Positions 54,047 to 63,662 are shown, numbered from the stretch's first letter. The stretch is DNA of 64,000 bases from Bacteroidales bacterium (GCA_013141455.1 JABFQW010000029.1:1-64000), one strand, 5' to 3'. Numbers and translations: made by a program. The notes: generated by a model not told the origin, from the letters alone.

Positions 54047-54490
54047 TTAATATTTTCGTTTAACTAAAAAACCTCTGTATTCGATATCCTTCTTGAATTC
54101 ATCCCATTCTTCCTCCAATTCCCCAAATATTTCAAAGTCTCTTTCAGCATCGCTGATAAACCTGGTAATTCCCATTCGATAAAGTCTTGTCCTCGATTCA
54201 GAACTTCCTGTAGCATATACAATTGCATCTGGATATTTTTCAGTAAATGCGTATAAAGTTGCTACTACTGTGGCTAAAACTTTTTCACTATCCCCATTAT
54301 TTGATATGACACCATCATCAATTTCTCCGGTTTCAGCATTTTTATCTCCAAAACCAAGATTAAATAAATCTTTGTAGTTGGTTGGTGTGTATTGAACAAG
54401 TTTTGTTATTTTACCTTTTGGTCCAATGCTCACAAATTCAAATACTTCAAGTTCCTCACCGGATTTAAGTTCGTATTTTTCAAGGTTCAT
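54047..54490 (-). CDS. DUF6934 family protein
   Basis: 147 residues from the Met at 54490 (MNLEKYELKSGEELEVFEF); a Met ten codons earlier (54520) lies upstream of a minus-strand -7 TACTTTTG (54514-54507) and is unlikely. Family features: ISIGPKG-like early strand, NLGFGDKNAETGEIDD, and YATGSSESRTRLYRMGITRF. Function unknown. The upstream region has a palindrome (GGCGGCT...AGCCGCC, about 54553-54580). Confidence 0.85.
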   Translation of the reverse strand: MNLEKYELKSGEELEVFEFVSIGPKGKITKLVQYTPTNYKDLFNLGFGDKNAETGEIDDGVISNNGDSEKVLATVVATLYAFTEKYPDAIVYATGSSESRTRLYRMGITRFISDAERDFEIFGELEEEWDEFKKDIEYRGFLVKRKY

Positions 54491-54506
54491 CCACAAACTT
54501 TTTTTA

Positions 54507-54514
54507 CAAAAGTA
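54507..54514 (-). promoter_or_regulatory. -7 element of DUF6934 gene (TACTTTTG)
   Basis: TACTTTTG (read 54514 to 54507) matches TAnnTTTG and ends 16 nt before the ATG at 54490. Confidence 0.5.
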
Positions 54515-54665
54515 ATACATTTTCGAGTGTTTATTTCTGTTTGGGCGGCTGTGCCATTGAAGAAGCCGCCACGGCGATGCAAAACATCAAAAATAATACT
54601 GTCGTTCTTTTAATAAGTTTGGTAAGGTGGCTTACTATGCATGAAAAATGAAACAAATTGACTAT

Positions 54666-55517
54666 TTAATTCACCAACAATCTTTTTGTAATTGTTTGAT
54701 TATGAATAACTATTTTAATCAAATAAACTCCTGAAGATAAATTCGCCAATTCAATCTTATCCTCTAAAGAAGAAAATCCATTCTTTTCAAACAATACTTG
54801 TCCGAATGTATTACAAATTATGAGGTTGTCTGGTAGCGTACGAAAATAATTTACATAGAAAGTTCCGTTATTCGGATTCGGATAAATTGTCACCTCAGCC
54901 ATATTTGGATTTTCATCCACTCCTGTCATCACATCGCCAGTCACCATCACATCATCGATCTTGGTTTTACCGCTTGCCAATACATCACTTCCGGCAACGG
55001 AGAGGTTCGAGGCCATCACCCAACGCACATAAACTAACGGCTGGTCATTGCATATTTCAGGAAGTGGTTTCGCAATCAAAGCTCCGGTTGTCCAATCGTT
55101 GGCCACTTCATACAATCCGTTTGGGATATCGGTCCAGTCACCGGCTTCGCCGATTTTCACCTGCACCTTAAAATCTTTCGGGCCCGGATCGGTATTGCCT
55201 GATTGCTGCACCGAATTCAGTTTGATGTTTTCGTAACCAGTGGTGTTTAAAAAGATTCGCCAGGCCTTGCTGTTCATTCCATTATTCCATCCGTCAGCCT
55301 GTGCAGCTTTGGTTGTTAAACCGTTTTTCATGCTGATGGCGCCTGTTCCACCGATTGTGCCTAAGGTTGCATCGCCGTTCAGTTCACTGTACGATTCAAC
55401 AAGCGTATCGGTTAAATTGTCGTTTGGGAATGTCCATTTTACAAGGGTCACATTCTCCTGGGTGTAGCCGATAAGGCTGAAAAACAATACGATAATTAAA
55501 GTAAATGTTCTTTTCAT
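54666..55517 (-). CDS. Secreted protein with type IX (T9SS type A) sorting domain
   Basis: 283 residues. Signal peptide (FSLIGYTQE), a beta-sandwich-like middle (WRIFLNTTGYENIKLNSVQQSGN...), and a C-terminal sorting domain (VTIYPNPNNGTFYVNY...SSGVYLIKIVIHNQTITKRLLVN) that directs export and anchoring by the Por/type IX system. Function of the cargo unknown. Confidence 0.92.
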   Translation of the reverse strand: MKRTFTLIIVLFFSLIGYTQENVTLVKWTFPNDNLTDTLVESYSELNGDATLGTIGGTGAISMKNGLTTKAAQADGWNNGMNSKAWRIFLNTTGYENIKLNSVQQSGNTDPGPKDFKVQVKIGEAGDWTDIPNGLYEVANDWTTGALIAKPLPEICNDQPLVYVRWVMASNLSVAGSDVLASGKTKIDDVMVTGDVMTGVDENPNMAEVTIYPNPNNGTFYVNYFRTLPDNLIICNTFGQVLFEKNGFSSLEDKIELANLSSGVYLIKIVIHNQTITKRLLVN

Positions 55518-55559
55518 AGGTGTAGTTTATTAGGGTTAATGATTATTTATAAGGAAATT

Positions 55560-55860
55560 GAACCCCTTCGGGGCTCATTGGTTTGTACTTTATTGTTCCT
55601 CCGGTTGCACCGGAGGTTATTGTAATTGAAGTCCGTTGGACTTCATTCGGATAAATATTATTTTCTTCTAAGCCCTGAAAGGGTTTAATCCCAATAACAG
55701 TGGGCACAGCCCATGGATACGAAAAACTCCCTTCCTCTAAGCTCTGAAAGGGCATAATCTCAATAACCGTGGGTGCAGCCCATGGATTCACAAAACAATC
55801 TTCCTCTAAGCCCTGAAAGGGCTTAATCTCAACGCATGTGGATATAACCCGATTGTAATA
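55560..55860. repeat. Hairpin array with 69-bp tandem repeats
   Basis: Three short palindromes (CCCCTTCGGGG 55563-55573; CCTCCGG...CCGGAGG 55598-55616; GAAGTCC...GGACTTC 55628-55644) precede three units with 69-bp period starting at 55663, 55732 and 55801, each containing AAGC(C/T)CTGAAAGGG and the first two GGG(C/T)(A/G)CAGCCCATGG. Because 69 is a multiple of three, the minus strand shows an ORF, but this is a repeat artefact. Confidence 0.88.
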
Positions 55861-55888
55861 ATATGTAATATCTGAATAATACATCCAC

Positions 55889-57958
55889 CTAAAGTCTATA
55901 CATAAATACCGCTGTCATAAATCGTCCGGGAGATAATTGCCCCTTTCGGTCAACATATTGATTGTCAAGCAAATTCTGTGCTTCGATTGCAAAATAATAA
56001 TGGTTGAAAAACGATTTGGAAATCTTTGCATTCAGTAAAAAGTAGCCATCGACCAGCATGGTGTTTTCCGGATCGAACCATTGTTTATCAACATAATTTC
56101 CATTCATCTGAAAACTGAAATAACGGTTTTCCCACGTCAGACCGGCATAAAAAAGATGGGGAGAAACCTCTGCCATTTCTTTACCATTAAGATTGGCATT
56201 GATATCAACCATCGATGATTTGTACTCTTTGATTATCGAATGGTTGAATGAATAACTCAACTGAAACGAGAGTTGTTTGGTTAGTAAATAATTCGAACTG
56301 ATTTCAAGACCAATTATTTCCACCTTGCCAATATTATCAGCAATCAGGACAGGTTTTAATGTATTTCCTCCCGTATCGACCGAGTCGCCGGTACTGACCG
56401 AATATTGAAAATCATGACCGAAAGCATAATATACCGCGGCGTTCACACGCATCTTTTCTTTTCTCACATGTGCAAAACCAAGTTCATAGTTGGTAAGGTA
56501 CTCAGGTTTCAGGTTCGGATTTGCCAGCCTGAAACCTTTGTTGATCTTACCCGACTGGCTCAGATCCTTGAGTTTAGGTGGTTTAAAACCAACGCCTGCT
56601 GATATATAAACTGCATCAAACTCCGTGATTTTATATTGTAGCGATGCCTTCGGGCTGAAAGCAAGCCAGTTATTCCTGTCAAATTCTTCATGAAAACCTT
56701 CGGTGAATCCGGTGGCTTTGGTTGGATCGATGATGGTTTGCCCACCATCATAAAAACCTGCCGCATCGAAACGGAATCCTACAATGGCTTTCATCCTATT
56801 TTTCAAAAAAGAAGCCTCATCCTGGATAAAAACACCCATGATATCCATTTTTCCCGAAGAAGTAATTTCATCGGGCGAGGTACGATACGTTTCATGGTTA
56901 TGCGATGATCCTGATTTGAATTCGAGTCCGGTTGTCAGTAACTGTTTTTTAAATACCGGCATTGACAGTGTAGAAACCAGTCCATTGTCAGTGCGGTTGC
57001 TGTATGAATTCATTAACCGATATTCAGCGAAATCGTTCATCGATTCCTTTTGGCTGTAATAATCCTCTTTCATCCAAAACAGTGATGTAACAATGTCTGC
57101 CTTACCTACTTTAGCATAATGAGTGAATCTTAAGTTATTCGTGAACACCTTATCAAAACTTCCTTCGGAGGTAAACACCTTTGTTCCGCCACCACGCGTT
57201 TCGTTGTAATTATCCACTACTAGCTCCACACGGTGATTGCGGTTCAGGCGGTATCCTATTTTGGCGCCACCGCCGGCTTCATCCAATGCGGTTCGGACGT
57301 CAGTTTCATCAATATAATCCGGCGCTTCAAAAACATAACCATCACCGTGGCGATAGTTTCCATAGAAACTCCAGTAATAGCCCTTGTCATCTTCTATTTC
57401 GTTGCCTGCCATCGACACTGAACTTCCGATGGTGTTGTACGTTCCGTAAAAGGCTTTCACGCTGCCTTCCAATTTCTTTTCGGGTATTTTTGTAATCATA
57501 TTGATCACACCACCCATGGCATTGTTACCGTAAAGTGCTGAAACCGGACCTTTTACAACTTCAATTTTCTGAAGCTCATCAACAAAGATATTGTGCCAGT
57601 TAACCGACCCTCCAACCAGACTATTCTTCGGGATGCCATCGATAAGCACAAGCACCCGATCACTACCTTCGAGGCCACGCATGGTGACAGCCGCGTTTTT
57701 TGAGAAAATTCCCCAACTCCGGTTCACGTTCACGTTGGCCGTGGTTTTCAGGATATCATCAAGATTACTTAATGGGAATGCAGCAATCTCGTCGGCGCTG
57801 ATGAGGTCGGCCTGCGCAGGAATATCGAGCAACTGCTTTTCGGTGCGGGTCGCGGTGATCACAACCGTATTCAGGTTGACTACATTGGTATCCACTGATT
57901 GTGAAAACAAACTTTCGGCTCCGAGTAACAGAAATACGAAAAGCAATCTGTTTTTCAT
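55889..57958 (-). CDS. TonB-dependent receptor
   Basis: 689 residues with signal peptide. Plug domain: NLNTVVITATRTEKQLLDIPAQ, AVTMRGLEGSDRVLVLIDGIP, KIEVVKGPVSALYGNNAMGGVINMITK. Then a 22-strand barrel ending in FMTAVFMYRL. Outer-membrane uptake of a large or scarce ligand. It starts directly at the stop of the upstream lipoprotein gene (1-nt overlap) in a four-gene operon, so ligand handling by those genes is likely. Confidence 0.95.
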   Translation of the reverse strand: MKNRLLFVFLLLGAESLFSQSVDTNVVNLNTVVITATRTEKQLLDIPAQADLISADEIAAFPLSNLDDILKTTANVNVNRSWGIFSKNAAVTMRGLEGSDRVLVLIDGIPKNSLVGGSVNWHNIFVDELQKIEVVKGPVSALYGNNAMGGVINMITKIPEKKLEGSVKAFYGTYNTIGSSVSMAGNEIEDDKGYYWSFYGNYRHGDGYVFEAPDYIDETDVRTALDEAGGGAKIGYRLNRNHRVELVVDNYNETRGGGTKVFTSEGSFDKVFTNNLRFTHYAKVGKADIVTSLFWMKEDYYSQKESMNDFAEYRLMNSYSNRTDNGLVSTLSMPVFKKQLLTTGLEFKSGSSHNHETYRTSPDEITSSGKMDIMGVFIQDEASFLKNRMKAIVGFRFDAAGFYDGGQTIIDPTKATGFTEGFHEEFDRNNWLAFSPKASLQYKITEFDAVYISAGVGFKPPKLKDLSQSGKINKGFRLANPNLKPEYLTNYELGFAHVRKEKMRVNAAVYYAFGHDFQYSVSTGDSVDTGGNTLKPVLIADNIGKVEIIGLEISSNYLLTKQLSFQLSYSFNHSIIKEYKSSMVDINANLNGKEMAEVSPHLFYAGLTWENRYFSFQMNGNYVDKQWFDPENTMLVDGYFLLNAKISKSFFNHYYFAIEAQNLLDNQYVDRKGQLSPGRFMTAVFMYRL

Positions 57959-58854
57959 CAGTCTTCCATTTTTATATCAAACAACAACTGACCTTCATTT
58001 GTACCCTGAATCTCTTTTACAAGCAACAATCCTTTCCGATCGGTATCGGTTACAAAAGCATAGACAATGCCAGGCGCCAGATTCTTCGCTTTCCTATTGC
58101 CAGCGGCATAAACAAAGGTGTTCGTGACGATCAGACTATCGTTACTGCACTTTTCAAAATCAACAGCGGTCAGATTTGGTTTTGGCTGAAACCGTACTGT
58201 GTTACGGCTTGACCAGTTGACCGGACTAAATTCGCCAAACACCGATGCATCGATATTGGCACCAGGCGAAGCGATGGTATGGGCATCTGTATCAATCAGA
58301 TCGTAGAAATACAACAAATTTATTTTCGGCTGTAGAGCAGTTGCCTCGGCAGGAGAATAGACCTGTCCGGTCTCAAACGAATAAAATCCTCCGGTGACCG
58401 CGTTGTTCTGTGCCCCCAACAAAATTCCATTCAATTGGTGGATTTCACCAAAAATGGAGGCCGAATCTTTTAAAAGCACGATACGCAATGTTTCTGATTT
58501 CCTGCCCTGACGATCACGCACATAAAACTGCCATTCTTCTTTCAGCGCTATTCCTTTGGAAACTGAAAGCGTATAATCGAAAGTATTTTTATAAATACCT
58601 GTATCAAATGACGTTAAAACTGAATCCCTGATTCCGGTAATATTCAAATGGGTGAGTTCCACATCACTTTTTGTAACCGCTTTGATTCTGATTTTGATTT
58701 TCGTACCCAAGAGCAAGGTGGTGTCGCCCGACACATATTCATTTGTTGTGTCGAATTCAATCGAAGGCGCCGGAAAGGTTGGTTCCGGCTTGTTACATGC
58801 ATTCAATGCAAACAGGATAATTAATCCAATCACAATCCATTTCGATATGTGCAT
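57958..58854 (-). CDS. Lipoprotein linked to TonB receptor
   Basis: 298 residues from the Met at 58854, which gives a clean signal peptide and lipobox (FALNAC); an in-frame Met 16 codons earlier (58902) is possible. Beta-rich; an Ig-like start (EYVSGDTTLLLGTKIKIRIKAVTKSD) and a C-terminal FVYAAGNRKAKNLAPGIVYAFVTDTDRKGLLLVKEIQGTNEGQLLFDIKMED in outline. Family not recognised. Probably the receptor's surface or periplasmic partner. Confidence 0.72.
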   Translation of the reverse strand: MHISKWIVIGLIILFALNACNKPEPTFPAPSIEFDTTNEYVSGDTTLLLGTKIKIRIKAVTKSDVELTHLNITGIRDSVLTSFDTGIYKNTFDYTLSVSKGIALKEEWQFYVRDRQGRKSETLRIVLLKDSASIFGEIHQLNGILLGAQNNAVTGGFYSFETGQVYSPAEATALQPKINLLYFYDLIDTDAHTIASPGANIDASVFGEFSPVNWSSRNTVRFQPKPNLTAVDFEKCSNDSLIVTNTFVYAAGNRKAKNLAPGIVYAFVTDTDRKGLLLVKEIQGTNEGQLLFDIKMED

Positions 58855-58904
58855 TTTCGCATATCGTTTTACATAAAGAGAACTGTGCCGGATTTCAGTC
58901 ATGA

Positions 58905-59465
58905 CTATGCAGTGATTTTACGGGTATAGTTAACGATTCCGTGTGCCATCATGCCGCCCATGGCACCAAAAATGAAATGCATGAAAAATGGAAGTACAAA
59001 TCCTTGTTTCAGAAAGGATTCGTAGGGATATCCTGAAACTACATAAATCATAAACCGACTCAACGGTATCATCATATAGGCAAATCCACCAAGGAATCCC
59101 AATAAAATAAAATTTCCCTGAACTCGCTTTACGTTGTTGTAAACGAGATCGATCACAAATCCCATGGCCAAATAAATAAAAGGCAGAAACGGATCTTTAA
59201 AACCAAGAAAAGGCAGAAATATAAATGATGCAGCCGTGAGCGTTGAAATACTGGAACCAAACGGTATTTTAGTAATTTTCCGTCCGATAAGAAGTAATGC
59301 TATCACTTCGAGACCATGATGCCCCGGAATATTCAGCGGAATCCGCAGGTAGGCCCGCAAAAGAATTGCCACTGCACCGGTGAACGTAAGAATCAGAATA
59401 TCAATCAGTACGCGGTTAACCGGTAATGCTTTTGATGTAATCTTTTGTTGCGACATGCCATTCAT
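58905..59465 (-). CDS. Membrane protein resembling ECF transporter S component
   Basis: 186 residues, about five or six helices (VLIDILILTFTGAVAILLRAYL, GLEVIALLLIGRKI, FIYLAMGFVIDLVYN, FILLGFLGGFAYMMI, FFMHFIFGAMGGMMAHGI). Topology and size fit a substrate-binding S component of energy-coupling-factor transporters. No A, A' or T components are present here. Its start lies inside the preceding gene (50-nt overlap). Confidence 0.65.
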   Translation of the reverse strand: MNGMSQQKITSKALPVNRVLIDILILTFTGAVAILLRAYLRIPLNIPGHHGLEVIALLLIGRKITKIPFGSSISTLTAASFIFLPFLGFKDPFLPFIYLAMGFVIDLVYNNVKRVQGNFILLGFLGGFAYMMIPLSRFMIYVVSGYPYESFLKQGFVLPFFMHFIFGAMGGMMAHGIVNYTRKITA

Positions 59466-60168
59466 AGTTTTTATCGTTTTGAATCTTTTCGGCGATGATG
59501 ATGAGTTTGTGGTCTTTCACGATTGGTTTCATCCATTCGCCTACTGTAATGTACTGATCTTCCTGTAGTTTGTTAAAGTCTTTATCGGTAACACCATCGA
59601 CGGCCACCATTTTCAGGATTTCAGCTACGGTGAATGTACCTGATATTTCGCGCAGGTCTTTTCCCTTCACCCATAGACAACGCCCGTCGTTACCGGCTTT
59701 GCGTAAGCCGATGGCTGCCAGCGAACCTATCACACCATCTTCTGTACCCGTGAAACCTTCGAGGTAAACGCCATTATTTCTGGCAAGTAAACGGGCTTCA
59801 GATTGGGTAAGTATTTCGGCTTTGGCGCGACTGCCCCAACGGCAAACTTCGTCACTCACTTCATCGTAATATCTCACAGCCAATCCGGCATCGGAACCCA
59901 GCGCACTTTCTTCCGGAAGAAAAGACCTGCAAATGGCGATTACTTTTTCTAATTCATTGGTATGCAGATCGATGCAGGCCGAACTATTGTGCGAAGTGTA
60001 AGGAATCCGTCTATCGAAAAGTAACTGGTGACGGCTGATACCGTTAACCACCGCCAGACCGTTGGCTTCGAGTAATGCACCAAGCTGTCGGGCTCTGAAA
60101 CCGGTTCCACGGCTTTCGGCATTATCGGTATCATCTATCCCAATGAGAACACGTTTCTTCATTTCCAT
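59416..60168 (-). CDS. TiaS N-domain-like protein (ECF-linked)
   Basis: 250 residues from the Met at 60168; an upstream in-frame Met (60234) lies before a minus-strand -7 TATTTTTG (60187-60180). N-terminal IGIDDTDNAESRGTGFRARQLG matches the phosphate-binding start of tRNA(Ile2) agmatinylcytidine synthase (TiaS), but bacteria lack this tRNA modification and no zinc-ribbon domain follows. First gene of the operon with an S-component-like membrane protein, lipoprotein and TonB receptor, so a cofactor or metallophore-related role is inferred. Confidence 0.65.
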   Translation of the reverse strand: MEMKKRVLIGIDDTDNAESRGTGFRARQLGALLEANGLAVVNGISRHQLLFDRRIPYTSHNSSACIDLHTNELEKVIAICRSFLPEESALGSDAGLAVRYYDEVSDEVCRWGSRAKAEILTQSEARLLARNNGVYLEGFTGTEDGVIGSLAAIGLRKAGNDGRCLWVKGKDLREISGTFTVAEILKMVAVDGVTDKDFNKLQEDQYITVGEWMKPIVKDHKLIIIAEKIQNDKNYEWHVATKDYIKSITG

Positions 60169-60179
60169 GTATCGTGTTG

Positions 60180-60187
60180 CAAAAATA
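60180..60187 (-). promoter_or_regulatory. -7 element of the TiaS-like operon (TATTTTTG)
   Basis: TATTTTTG on the minus strand (60187 to 60180) ends 11 nt before the ATG at 60168. Confidence 0.5.
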
Positions 60188-60300
60188 AGCAACTCGATCC
60201 AATCCGGTCCCGGAAATATGCTTAAAATGCGCAATCACAGTGAGTTTAGAATGGTTCTTTATTAGACTCACTGAAAATCGGGTAAGCGTTTAAGCAGCAG

Positions 60301-61668
60301 TTATTCTTCTTCCTTTGATTTTATCGCATACCAGTCTATTTTCCTCGACAGATACATGACCGTCGCCAATACAATAAACAAACCGATGCTACCCATCAAC
60401 AGGGCAAAGTCTTCCATTTGTATAATCGAATAGATAAACACATACAAAACGACAAGTATCAGGCATATCAGCGCGGTCAATTTTTGACTGTTGAATATGC
60501 CTTTTGCATAAAGCGTTATCATGCCGATGATTGATACGGATGAAATCAAATAACTGAATTTGAATGGAATATGTTCAGACAATGCAATCAGTAAGGTGTA
60601 AAACACGCAAAGAGCCAGGCCCACTATGATATACTGGACCGGATGGATTTTAACGCCATTTAATACCTGCACGAAGAAGAAAATCAGAAATGTTAGTGTA
60701 ATAAACATAACGGCATATTTGGCAGAACGCATGCTTTTCTGGTACTCATCAACAGGAACAATCAGATTTACACCGAATGACGATTCGTTTATTCCCTGCA
60801 CAGCGCCTTTGAAATATTGCGGATAAGAACGGTTCAGATGAATTACTTCCCAGTTTGCCGAAAATCCACCGGCATTTATCACCCTGTTGTCGGGAAGAAA
60901 TGCACCGACAAAACTTGGATTCTTCCATGTTGACTGAATAGTAACCTTCGTAAGCTTCCCCAATGGAACGAAATTCAGACTCGTGCTTCCATTGAAATTC
61001 AGATCGAGTGTAAATGTATGTTTTGTGCCGGCATATTCGGTCAATTTAACCGGGAGCCGGGTGCTTATTCCATTTTGAATGACATCGTTTGATTCAACAC
61101 CCGGATTAAAAAAATATTGCCGGTTGTTCCAGTTTATCGAAATGTTTTCCTGAATACTCCTTAAATCTGATAGTCCCAGAGAAATGAAGGCATCGTCCCA
61201 GAGAATGTCGTTTTGGTCGATATTCCACTCTTCGAAATTAGGCGCCAAAAAACTGCCGGTCAGGCTGACTTTCGAATTATATACTATAACTTCGTAAATT
61301 CCGCGGTATCGTATTTCCGGAGATATAACACCTGTGATATCCAATACTTCCGGTAAAAAATGAGCATATCCTATCGATTCTACTAACTTAAATACGTCAG
61401 GTTTATCACTTTCATATACCCTGGAATTCGTTTTATAGGGAACCGTGAGTACGAGTCCGGTAATGGTTTGTTGTTCGCCCCATTTTGAACTCACTTCCGT
61501 GATCGCTTCTCTTTGCCGTTCTTCGCGTTCCCGGATCAGATTTTCAATCATTGAAACCGGGATTAACAACAAAAGGATGATGATTCCGATGGTGATCAGC
61601 CGCAGCATGACCGACTGTTTAATCCAGGTATTGGCACGTTCAAAAAACGAAAGGTTATTTGTTGTCAT
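60301..61668 (-). CDS. creD: CreD family inner-membrane protein
   Basis: 455 residues. N-terminal helix about 22-41 then ENLIREREERQREAITEVSSKWGEQQTITGLVLTVPYK, the CreD signature; large periplasmic beta domain; six C-terminal helices (about 310-440). Envelope-integrity role known for CreD. Monocistronic. A minus-strand -7-like TATCTTTG (61733-61726) is upstream. Nothing further is seen in 61734-61895. Confidence 0.92.
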   Translation of the reverse strand: MTTNNLSFFERANTWIKQSVMLRLITIGIIILLLLIPVSMIENLIREREERQREAITEVSSKWGEQQTITGLVLTVPYKTNSRVYESDKPDVFKLVESIGYAHFLPEVLDITGVISPEIRYRGIYEVIVYNSKVSLTGSFLAPNFEEWNIDQNDILWDDAFISLGLSDLRSIQENISINWNNRQYFFNPGVESNDVIQNGISTRLPVKLTEYAGTKHTFTLDLNFNGSTSLNFVPLGKLTKVTIQSTWKNPSFVGAFLPDNRVINAGGFSANWEVIHLNRSYPQYFKGAVQGINESSFGVNLIVPVDEYQKSMRSAKYAVMFITLTFLIFFFVQVLNGVKIHPVQYIIVGLALCVFYTLLIALSEHIPFKFSYLISSVSIIGMITLYAKGIFNSQKLTALICLILVVLYVFIYSIIQMEDFALLMGSIGLFIVLATVMYLSRKIDWYAIKSKEEE

Positions 61669-61895
61669 ATCGGATAGTATTTTAGGTTTTCCTTTTCGAT
61701 GAACGCTCTTTTCGGCGCACTATTGCAAAGATAAGCACAATAACAGATTTGTTCATTTTTGGAAAAAGCAGAGACTTCGGCTATGCTTTGGTTCAATCAT
61801 GCCTTCATCACCAGACCAGGTAACTTGACGAGGCTTGGCACTGTGTGACACTTAAAGCCCTTCTTATTAGGTACGGGCGATTCTATCCATAATAA

Positions 61896-63662
61896 TTAAA
61901 AACTAAACTCAAACAATTTACCTTCATCACCTGAGTCATTTAATGTCAAACAAATTTCTTTTTCAGTGAATGTTTTTAACATTTCAGCTGGAATGTCATG
62001 TTCAATTGATGTGAAGATGTATTGAAGATTATTTTCAACGCAATATCTTCTTATAACGGTGATAAAGTTTACTTTTTTTCTATTATCAAGTCCTTCTAGT
62101 GCACCGTCATGATAAACGAAGCGATAAAATGAATTCTTATGATAAGCAACTAAAACAGCTAAATCAAAAGAAATACAAAGCATTTTTTGGTAAGTATTTC
62201 CTTTACCTTCTGCTGTAATATCAACTTCATTTTCCCTTGTTACTTCAACTTTAAACTCAATATTACCTTGTCCATTTTGACGCATAAAAATGATTGCAGG
62301 TGCATTAAATATATATTTGAAAATGTTGTGAAAAATCCTACGAATTTCAGGATATATTTTATTGTCACTTGACGAAATTTGAGACTTAATTTCTTTAACT
62401 ACTGCTTCAAGACTCTCCGAAAGTTTGTTTGTTGTTTCATTGAGTACAGCAATCTTGTCAATGCTTTTCAATTTCTCGTCAAGACGCGATATTTCACCTT
62501 CTACTGTTGTTAAGTCAATCTGATAAGATTTGAATTTTTTAAAAGAATCTTTATCCTTTAGAACAGAAAGAATTTGATTTCTTTTGTTATCATACTTTAG
62601 TAAAGCAACTCTAATATCTTTCAATTGCTTTGTAAGTGTTACAATTTTTTCTTCAAGATATTTATTTCGTTCCTCTGTTATTCGTTTGTTGAATTCTTCA
62701 AGTGATTTGTAATCTTTCACAAGATTGTCGGGGAAAAAAATTTCTGCCTCAGCATAGATCCGTTTTAGCTGGTCTATGTCAAATGATATATTTTGAGAAA
62801 ATGATTGTTTTGTTTTTTCTAAGTCGAATTCCAGATTGTATTCGGCTGAATTCAATTCCGAAATTCGTGATTCAACATCTTCAACAAGTTCTTTGTTTAG
62901 TTTTCTTTCTTGCTGGTAGAAATTGAAATTATCAATTTCCTCTTGTAGATCTTTTTGCTCTATTTTTTTTAATTCAATAGCACCCTTTATTTTATCTTGC
63001 TCTTCAGTATCAACAGAAAATTGATTCTTAATTTTATTTATAAAAGATTTTTGTTCTGAAATCTGATTGTCGGTTTCATATTTTGAGGTCAACAAATTGC
63101 CATTGAAACCTAACAAGTCAAACATGAAGGGTTTCCAATAAATATCTTGTCCTTTTGAGAATTTTGAAAGCTGAAAAACATCATTGTAATCTTTTTGCGA
63201 ACGCAAAAAGTATGTTACAGATTTTCTGTATTGCCACTGGCTAAGAACGTCAAATGCTAAATATTCATTTAATGTGGTTACCGCTTTTTCAAAAGTAATA
63301 TTTGGCATGTCCCAGCTTTCTTCGTTTAAGTGATTAGATGGAACTTTGGTTGTCTTGAATGAAATTTTTGTTGGTGTATCAACTAATCGTTTTATTGTCA
63401 GATACTCTCCGCTATTTAAAAGAATTTCAAGATAGAAAATATAACCAGCAAATTTTTCCTGATACGTTTTGAAGATATGCTCTTCCTTCAATTCTTTTAA
63501 AAGCATGAAGTCAATAACAGCAATCAATGTTGTTTTACCAAGATTGTGTGAATCTTTATTAAGGTCAAGTTTCTTGGTAACCTGTGCTAATACAAGATTA
63601 AGACCATCGTTGAAAACTATGTTCTTAAAATTTTTATTTGCGTATAGTTGACTAAGTTTCAT
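61896..63662 (-). CDS. ABC-3C ATPase subunit (DUF2326 protein)
   Basis: 588 residues. Split ABC/SMC-like ATPase: Walker A region DSHNLGKTTLIAVIDFMLL (about 36-54), long coiled coil about 215-420, and C-terminal DUF2326 with Walker B-like YHDGALEGLDNRKK and FTSIEHDIP. Known as the ATPase of ABC-three-component conflict systems. Overlaps the next upstream gene by 4 nt. AT-rich relative to the neighbourhood. Confidence 0.85.
   Translation of the reverse strand: MKLSQLYANKNFKNIVFNDGLNLVLAQVTKKLDLNKDSHNLGKTTLIAVIDFMLLKELKEEHIFKTYQEKFAGYIFYLEILLNSGEYLTIKRLVDTPTKISFKTTKVPSNHLNEESWDMPNITFEKAVTTLNEYLAFDVLSQWQYRKSVTYFLRSQKDYNDVFQLSKFSKGQDIYWKPFMFDLLGFNGNLLTSKYETDNQISEQKSFINKIKNQFSVDTEEQDKIKGAIELKKIEQKDLQEEIDNFNFYQQERKLNKELVEDVESRISELNSAEYNLEFDLEKTKQSFSQNISFDIDQLKRIYAEAEIFFPDNLVKDYKSLEEFNKRITEERNKYLEEKIVTLTKQLKDIRVALLKYDNKRNQILSVLKDKDSFKKFKSYQIDLTTVEGEISRLDEKLKSIDKIAVLNETTNKLSESLEAVVKEIKSQISSSDNKIYPEIRRIFHNIFKYIFNAPAIIFMRQNGQGNIEFKVEVTRENEVDITAEGKGNTYQKMLCISFDLAVLVAYHKNSFYRFVYHDGALEGLDNRKKVNFITVIRRYCVENNLQYIFTSIEHDIPAEMLKTFTEKEICLTLNDSGDEGKLFEFSF

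Noticed and set aside
55663-55860. CRISPR array
   Set aside because: Three 69-bp units similar along their whole length, without unique spacers; no cas genes.
55543-55884. 113-aa minus-strand ORF across the repeats
   Set aside because: It arises because the repeat period is a multiple of three; the translation mirrors the repeat units and hairpins.
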